Assembly: GCA_964350695.1 (NCBI GenBank)
Contig: CAYGKM010000010.1
Location: forward strand, 1 to 64,000
Direction of reading: 5' to 3'
Length of the DNA: 64,000 nt
Source: TMED27 sp964350695
GTDB lineage: Bacteria > Pseudomonadota > Alphaproteobacteria > Micavibrionales > Micavibrionaceae
Each line of letters begins with the position of its first letter. Position 1 is the stretch's first letter. Both the position numbers and the translations under genes were made by a program. The notes under the pieces were generated by a model. It was given only the letters and a program-made list of their open reading frames with translations, was not told the DNA's origin and searched no databases. Shown piece by piece: positions 60,201 to 64,000 of the stretch.

Positions 60201-60274
60201 AAATTGATAAAGGAGGAAACAGATTGTCTCATCGCTTTTTGGAAAGGCGCTATCAATTTTTGAAAGGTATTCAT
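57263..60274 (-). CDS. icmB: Type IVB secretion ATPase IcmB/DotO
   Basis: 1003 aa, matching the ~1009 aa of Legionella IcmB. A VirB4/TraU-class inner-membrane-associated ATPase that powers the Dot/Icm system with DotB and DotL. Walker A is in FAQPGAGKSVLLN (residues ~476-488) and the preceding ~470 residues form the VirB4-like N-terminal domain. Walker B-like CYDEFHRTSKS and RKRGVQIVLTSQLLDDF are visible in the C-terminal half. It lies after icmJ across a 145-bp gap, the Legionella order. Confidence 0.87.
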   Translation of the reverse strand: MNTFQKLIAPFQKAMRQSVSSFINLETADSETTLVSVDGSLVSYVKIEGSRQIIGEEEYENIIKGATIKIGSRFDRQGHALQVYFARDPGQIKQKLESLVRPSRQTANNIALEMDDLLDERVRHLERFLSHEEAYFVLWTRPSVLTKNEARKAGEEAKENTKNWVNASSSQYPFAALDPLRTRHKSFVSAVMGGLDELGIRGELMEVHDALNKVRSNLFPDKANDEWRACLPGDPIPARAPMSKIDMSDLLWPNIPNQLTAADAKVINKTVCRIGNLFWAGADMSLGPMDATGFPVLMNRLVDADIPFRISFLIEGGGIYATQMRTFLATIMGPTNSANKQIKYSLEGLQAMARSEPVVRLRISVATWCTFDEKDEILDRMSILSQAIESWGYCQVSEFSGDPLDCVMSSAMGIHCGGTAPTGIAPMYEVMKLLPWQRPCSPFTEGGSMLFRTPDGKVWPYQTGTNLTTTWFDLIFAQPGAGKSVLLNTLNLATILSPGLSRLPYIAVIDIGPSSSGLISLIREALPLSRQHEAAYYRLQMGYQYAINPFDTQLGCRTPLPDERSYLVELMTLLCTPPGYEKPYDGMQQLCGLVVDEMYRWRDDVAANAEPRPYLPRLESEVDEALQKFNVHLPTDPYWWDVVDKMFELEQYTIANIAQRHAVPTLNDSITASRRPQIRSLLEETSVGFSAETVIGAFERMITSAIREFPILSSVTQFEIADARICSLDLMDVAPQGDESADRQTGIMYMLARHALVRSWWMGQEAVQFAPKKYQEYHELRLQQIAESPKRLCYDEFHRTSKSGSVRNQVIRDVREGRKRGVQIVLTSQLLDDFSKDMVDLATGVWVLGTAISDKAVDDVQTTFGLSQTARDVIRYRLTGPKSIGAPALFVLGSTDGRYEQHLYNTLGPIELWALSTSSEDVAIRNRLYNKLGAGRARQMLASSYPGGSARSEIRRRVLARSEGGEARAAMISTIIEEIVEELVEESKAAQKADAAIRIKKLT

Positions 60275-60419
60275 GAAAAAATACTAACCGTCACTTTGCT
60301 CTGCTCCAAATGTTTCCACTCGGATTTTCAAACCTTTATAAATATACCCAACAATTATCGCTCGGCATAGGCTTTTGAGGGAAAGTTTTGGCTTTTCTCT
60401 GGGTTTAAACGCAAAGCGT

Positions 60420-61157
60420 TTACGCTGCTTGCAGTATTTTTTGGTATATTGAAATCCATTGCGGCGGTGTTTTTCCTCCGAATGGACCGTCTTTAGAGCG
60501 CCAATACGCTAAGATCTGGGGGAATTGATTAAACTCCAGATCCGCTTCTTTGATAATGCGCCGCTCCAGTGGAAACAAACGAATGCCGGAAAGTTTTTTA
60601 TCGCGCTGTAGATAATGCTTTGCGCCTAAATAATCCTTCATCACCATCCCTAAAATATAGGGATCATCCGTTTGTATCCGGCGTTTTGCTTCTTCACGGC
60701 GGCTCATTAAAACATCGAGAGATTTTCGCGCCGCCTCTGCTATCGGCCCCTGTGAAATCCGCGCTACGTGGATCGCGCGCGCAATATGATGCAGCGTCGC
60801 TTGTTCAATCTCGGGCAGCCATATCAGCGTCCCTGATTTCATGTCACTGACGGTTTCAAGGTTAAAACACTGGTGGCAGAAAATGCATGTTGTAATCAAA
60901 TTGCCTTCAGACATATCGGTCTTGATATGATTTTTAAAATGAATTTCTTGGTATTTCTTTGATTCAAACCCGCAGCACTGGCAGGTATATTCATCGCGTT
61001 CGAATATTTTCTTCTTAAGCTCGTTGGGGATTTTCCCGTCCGCAACAGAAGATGCGGAGCCAGATGAACTGGCCCCGCTTTTTGTCTTCTGAGAATTGCC
61101 CGCACTCTTCTGAGGAAGGGGACGGGCAATCCCTAATGTAATTGGGTATAAATTCAT
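60420..61157 (-). CDS. icmJ: IcmJ/DotN, type IVB coupling-complex protein
   Basis: 245 aa, a little longer than Legionella IcmJ (208 aa) because of a Ser/Gly-rich N-terminal 40 residues. A zinc-binding HNH-like domain is clear: CQCCGF (Cys59, Cys62), then EIHFKNHIKTDMSEGN and CIFCHQC (Cys91, Cys94). In Legionella IcmJ/DotN is part of the DotL-DotM type IV coupling complex that recruits effectors. It starts 7 bp after icmD and precedes icmB, so the pair order is conserved. Confidence 0.82.
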   Translation of the reverse strand: MNLYPITLGIARPLPQKSAGNSQKTKSGASSSGSASSVADGKIPNELKKKIFERDEYTCQCCGFESKKYQEIHFKNHIKTDMSEGNLITTCIFCHQCFNLETVSDMKSGTLIWLPEIEQATLHHIARAIHVARISQGPIAEAARKSLDVLMSRREEAKRRIQTDDPYILGMVMKDYLGAKHYLQRDKKLSGIRLFPLERRIIKEADLEFNQFPQILAYWRSKDGPFGGKTPPQWISIYQKILQAA

Positions 61158-61164
61158 TAAAACC

Positions 61165-61557
61165 TTATAGTGTTTCGAATTTAACCGCTTTCAGCTTGGC
61201 AGCTTCTACTGTTGTACCATCGCCGATTGTAGAGAACATTGATTCGAACAGGATCGGAAGCGCGAATAATGCACCACCGGCCGCCAAACGAATAGCACCA
61301 TCTTTCAACGGTGTCTGTGTTGGGTTCTCAACGTGATCTTTAATTTTCATCACACCAAGAACACCAATCAAGATCCCGAAAAGATAGGACATCGCAGCCA
61401 AAAGACCAGGAAGGTCGGCAATAGATGTCGTAATGTTTTCAGAAATCTTACTGAAGTTGTTACCAGCGGCCGCATTTGCATCTGCACTTACGCCTGCTGT
61501 AGCTCCCAGTGTCATTACTGCACCGAGTGTATAGTATGATTTTCTAAAGTTTTTCAT
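61165..61557 (-). CDS. icmD: IcmD/DotP-like inner-membrane protein
   Basis: 130 aa, the size of Legionella IcmD (132 aa). A signal-like N-terminus (TLGAVMTLGATAGVSADANA) leads to a two-helix membrane hairpin with the core ADLPGLLAAMSYLFGILIGV, LGVMKIKDHVENPTQTPLK and AAGGALFALPILFESMF. The same core occurs four times in the next upstream gene. DotP is a small part of the Dot/Icm inner-membrane assembly. 79 bp separate it from the upstream gene. Confidence 0.8.
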   Translation of the reverse strand: MKNFRKSYYTLGAVMTLGATAGVSADANAAAGNNFSKISENITTSIADLPGLLAAMSYLFGILIGVLGVMKIKDHVENPTQTPLKDGAIRLAAGGALFALPILFESMFSTIGDGTTVEAAKLKAVKFETL

Positions 61558-61636
61558 GGTTTTTCTCCTTCTACCATAAGTTTGCTCACTATATTGACGC
61601 TTTCTCTAAGATCAGAAACCACTCTGACCCCTTGTT

Positions 61637-63751
61637 TTAAGAAAACGCAATTCCGTACTGCGCTATGCCCAATGTGGATTGTACCGCATTGATCACAGGG
61701 CCTAAATTCACAGCCAGCGCTCCGCCCACAATGTGGGTAAGACCGGCCATGATTGAAGATTGACTGTTGCCCTCGGCGACGCCGCGGACAATAAACAAGC
61801 CGCGGACAAAACTAATCAGCCCGACGACAATCATAAATTGGATAATAGCTGTAATCACGTAATGCGCCGCGTCTACTTCCGCGCCTGTCATGCCCTGAGT
61901 ATAGCTCATTTTCGCATTGGTGAATGTTACAGGGCTGCTTGTAAAGGTCGTTGAAAACGCTCTTACAAGCTCGTTATAAGAAATTAAACCCGCGCCCACC
62001 ACGAACGTCATGATCGTACCAAGACCGCCGGGGCCGCGTGCGCCGTCTTGGGCGCTTTTAATAAGGCGCGATGTTCCGATCATCAATAAAATCATACCCG
62101 CACAGAATGCAAAGAAGTTCAGCACAACATGCATCGGCCCCATCATATCGCCCATGAAGTTGATAAGCATGCCGTCAAGGCCGGCGCTTGCGCCGCCATT
62201 TCCGCCGCCGCCAAAGAGACCAAGCACCGCGCCGATAATTCCGCCGCCGCCGCCGCCATAATATTGCGTGACAGGCTGCTGCGCTAAACCTGTAAGCGCG
62301 CCGGGTGTTAGTGTGTTGCGGGCAACTTCTACAACAACCGGAAGCGCAAAGAACAAGCCGCCTGCAATAAAGCGTGAAACGCCTTCCCAGATACCTGTTT
62401 GCTGCGGATTAAGAACATGGTCGCGAATTTTGAAAATGCCCCAAAGCCCGAAAATAAGACCGATTAAATAAGCCACCGCAGAAAGGAAGGCCGGAAAAGC
62501 CCCTGTATGCGTCAAAATTCCACAAAGCGTATCGCCCGCAGTCACGCCGCCGCCAAAGCTGACCAATCCGCCTGTCGCCGCACCTACCGCGCCGCCAATA
62601 CCGCCGATTGTCGATGCAACGGGGTTACAAAGCGTACCTGCGTAAGAAGAAAATAAGAAGCCTGCGCCCGCAAAGAGCGAGGTAATATTACCAATAATTC
62701 CGAGGCCGTCGCCGCCCACTGTTGTGAACATCGCGTTATAAACACTTGGTAGCGCGAACAAAGCGCCCGCGACGACAAGGCGGATAATACCTTCCTTCAT
62801 CGGTGTGTTGTCAGGGTTTTCAACATGGTCTTTGATTTTCAAAATACCTGAAATCGTAATCGTAAGGCCGAGCAAATATGCGACCGCTGAAATGAGCGCA
62901 GGAAGCTGATTGCTGGCATCAATGATATTCGAAAGAATATTGTTAAAGTTCATAGTGGGGACAATCCCACTGATCGTGCCAAGGAAGCTCGAAACATCAT
63001 TGGCGATCGAATCGTTATCAAAACTCAGTTCGTTATTGCCGCCGCTGATCGTCATATCGACCGCTTCATAGATCGCAGGAAGGGCAAAGAGCGCTCCGGC
63101 TGCTAAAACGCGTATGATACCCGCGCGTAAGGATTGCGCCGCAACTGTTGCTTGGCTGCTTCCGAAATCAATCGACTCTTTGAATTTGATAAGGCCGAGA
63201 ACCCCTAAAAGCAAACCAAGAAGATAGGCCAGCCCGGATATAAGGGCCGGAAGCTGGTTTGTGGACTCAACGACATTCAGCGCAAGATCATTAAGTTCGG
63301 TATTGCCGCCATTTCCGCCGCCGCCGACTTGGTTTCCAATCTCGTCAAGTTCGCCTTGTAGCTCAACACCGCCAACTGCCGCGCCGCCGGGATTGAACGT
63401 GTTTAATGCTGATTCATAAATAATAGGAAGCGCGAACAAAGCGCCCGCCAGAGCAATGCGGATAACCGCCTGATTGAGCGGGGCATTGCCCGGATTTTCA
63501 ACATGCGCTCTGAGTTTTAAAATACCCATAACCCCGGCAACAATACCGAGCATATAAGAAAGCGCGGAAATAAGGCCGGGTAAATCCGTAGTGGATGTAA
63601 TGACATTGCCCGCGATCGTGTTTGCACTTTCTTGTGCTGCCGCGCCGTCAATATTTGTAATTGTGAAAATAAATGTAAAGAAAGAGGCTACAGCTAAGGC
63701 TTTTAGCTGCCCTACAATAGAAAATTTATCTTTGTTAATTAACACCGCCAT
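61637..63751 (-). CDS. Fusion of four IcmD/DotP-like modules and an IcmC/DotE-like domain
   Basis: 704 aa. Four similar modules with the pattern LPgLISAlsYllGl...ilKikdHVeNP...GalFALPiiyE occupy residues ~54-113, 164-229, 280-339 and 416-475, each with two membrane helices. Gly-rich linkers join them (for example 142-150 and 499-520). From ~535 the protein resembles IcmC/DotE: MHVVLNFFAFCAGMILLMIG and GLISFVRGLFIVRGVAEGNS with a GLTHIVGGALAVNLGP end. An N-terminal signal-like helix starts it. Legionella has these as separate small proteins. Function is probably the inner-membrane channel or scaffold. Confidence 0.78.
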   Translation of the reverse strand: MAVLINKDKFSIVGQLKALAVASFFTFIFTITNIDGAAAQESANTIAGNVITSTTDLPGLISALSYMLGIVAGVMGILKLRAHVENPGNAPLNQAVIRIALAGALFALPIIYESALNTFNPGGAAVGGVELQGELDEIGNQVGGGGNGGNTELNDLALNVVESTNQLPALISGLAYLLGLLLGVLGLIKFKESIDFGSSQATVAAQSLRAGIIRVLAAGALFALPAIYEAVDMTISGGNNELSFDNDSIANDVSSFLGTISGIVPTMNFNNILSNIIDASNQLPALISAVAYLLGLTITISGILKIKDHVENPDNTPMKEGIIRLVVAGALFALPSVYNAMFTTVGGDGLGIIGNITSLFAGAGFLFSSYAGTLCNPVASTIGGIGGAVGAATGGLVSFGGGVTAGDTLCGILTHTGAFPAFLSAVAYLIGLIFGLWGIFKIRDHVLNPQQTGIWEGVSRFIAGGLFFALPVVVEVARNTLTPGALTGLAQQPVTQYYGGGGGGIIGAVLGLFGGGGNGGASAGLDGMLINFMGDMMGPMHVVLNFFAFCAGMILLMIGTSRLIKSAQDGARGPGGLGTIMTFVVGAGLISYNELVRAFSTTFTSSPVTFTNAKMSYTQGMTGAEVDAAHYVITAIIQFMIVVGLISFVRGLFIVRGVAEGNSQSSIMAGLTHIVGGALAVNLGPVINAVQSTLGIAQYGIAFS
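62327..63592 (-). repeat. Four tandem IcmD-like coding repeats
   Basis: Repeat units at 63413-63592, 63065-63262, 62735-62914 and 62327-62506 encode the four IcmD-like modules. They are similar in protein but clearly diverged in DNA, so they are old duplications. Unit 2 has a short insert (DFGSSQATVAAQSLRAG region). Unit 3 is closest to the stand-alone icmD gene in its KIKDHVENP...TPMKEG core, and unit 4 is the most diverged. Confidence 0.8.
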
Positions 63752-63944
63752 ATCCCTATATTACACCATTTCTTAGGCAATTTGTACAAACTTTACTAAA
63801 ATGCTATGTAAATGCCTAAATCTCGCCACATTTCATATTAACATAGAAAGTATGAACAAAAGATTACCAAAATATACATAAATCGCGCATATATGGTAAA
63901 TTAATAGGATATCTGGATATTTAGGTTAAATTGCGCTGAGGGCC
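63752..63944. other. Non-coding interval upstream of the IcmC-like fusion gene
   Basis: 193 bp, A/T-rich, no frame. The promoter of the fusion-icmD-icmJ-icmB unit is probably here on the minus strand, or the unit continues from the previous gene. Several ATATG/TATGTA-like stretches (63895-63905) could be -10 elements but none has a convincing -35. Nothing else recognised. Confidence 0.35.
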
Positions 63945-64000
63945 TTATTGAGAGACGCTGCCTTGTGTGCCGCGAACAACCCATTTACCGTTTACTATTG
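63945..64000 (-). CDS. C-terminal end of an unidentified gene
   Basis: The last 17 codons are in the window, ending VNGKWVVRGTQGSVSQ before a TAA at 63945-63947. The rest is past the right edge. The tail does not identify a family. By the Legionella order (icmK-icmE-icmG-icmC-icmD) it could be another secretion gene, but this is a guess from position. Confidence 0.4.
   Translation of the reverse strand, partial: IVNGKWVVRGTQGSVSQ

Noticed and set aside
62327..63592. Repeated DNA taken as a possible CRISPR or satellite array
   Set aside because: Units are 180-200 bp, diverged in DNA and encode conserved protein modules in one frame, so they are gene-internal duplications.
1..64000. tRNA, rRNA, CRISPR arrays and insertion sequences
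   Set aside because: I looked through the gaps between genes for such elements and saw no cloverleaf-like, repeat-spacer or transposase signals. A covariance-model scan would be decisive.

Overview
The window is bacterial chromosome from an alphaproteobacterium. The evidence is gene order: leuS-lptE-(insertion)-holA-parB-parA-rsmG-mnmG-mnmE-rho-hemJ-hemH-hemE on one side and ppsR-maf-aroE-coaE-dnaQ-secB-fxsA-tim44-mltA on the other. This is the arrangement around the Caulobacter-type replication origin. Perfect TTAA-N7-TTAA CtrA boxes and a dense group of GANTC (CcrM-type) sites agree with it. GC content looks close to 50%. Gene content recalls Micavibrionales or Rhodospirillales-like bacteria, but this placement is inference.

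Layout. 1-11 kb: the start of a comM/yifB-like gene, a 197-aa unknown gene behind DnaA and CtrA boxes, then histidine biosynthesis genes (hisE, hisF, hisA, hisH, hisD, hisB) interspersed with panD, a HIT protein, a GNAT, a prepilin-like protein, greB and a secreted metallo-beta-lactamase-fold hydrolase. 10.8-22 kb: an envelope trypsin-like protease, hslV and hslU (separated by two small unknown genes), an M23 peptidase, an Smr protein, an OmpR-like regulator facing a sigma-54 promoter, yggS, a porin, a DUF3576 lipoprotein and a glycosyltransferase. 22-30 kb: leuS (carrying an in-frame palindromic repeat), lptE, then an insertion holding a SAM-II-like riboswitch with a terminator-like hairpin and genes for a MetA-like acyltransferase and a glutamate-cysteine-ligase-like protein, then holA. 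29.8-43.6 kb: the parAB/mnm/rho/hem block with seven parS-like sites. 43.6-47.4 kb: the likely origin and two overlapping paralogous genes of unknown function. 47.4-56.5 kb: ppsR to mltA, an RNase H-fold protein and an aldo/keto reductase. 56.5-64 kb, minus strand: part of a Dot/Icm-type (type IVB) secretion locus in the Legionella order icmC-icmD-icmJ-icmB.

The strongest oddities are: a 704-aa membrane protein that strings four IcmD/DotP-like modules onto an IcmC/DotE-like C-terminus; the riboswitch-controlled MetA-like/GCS-like cassette; the palindromic element inside leuS; nine GANTC sites in 367 bp at the candidate origin; parS sites written into coding sequence as VSRE peptides; and a sigma-54 promoter next to a perfect inverted repeat. 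I saw no rRNA, tRNA, CRISPR array or insertion sequence.
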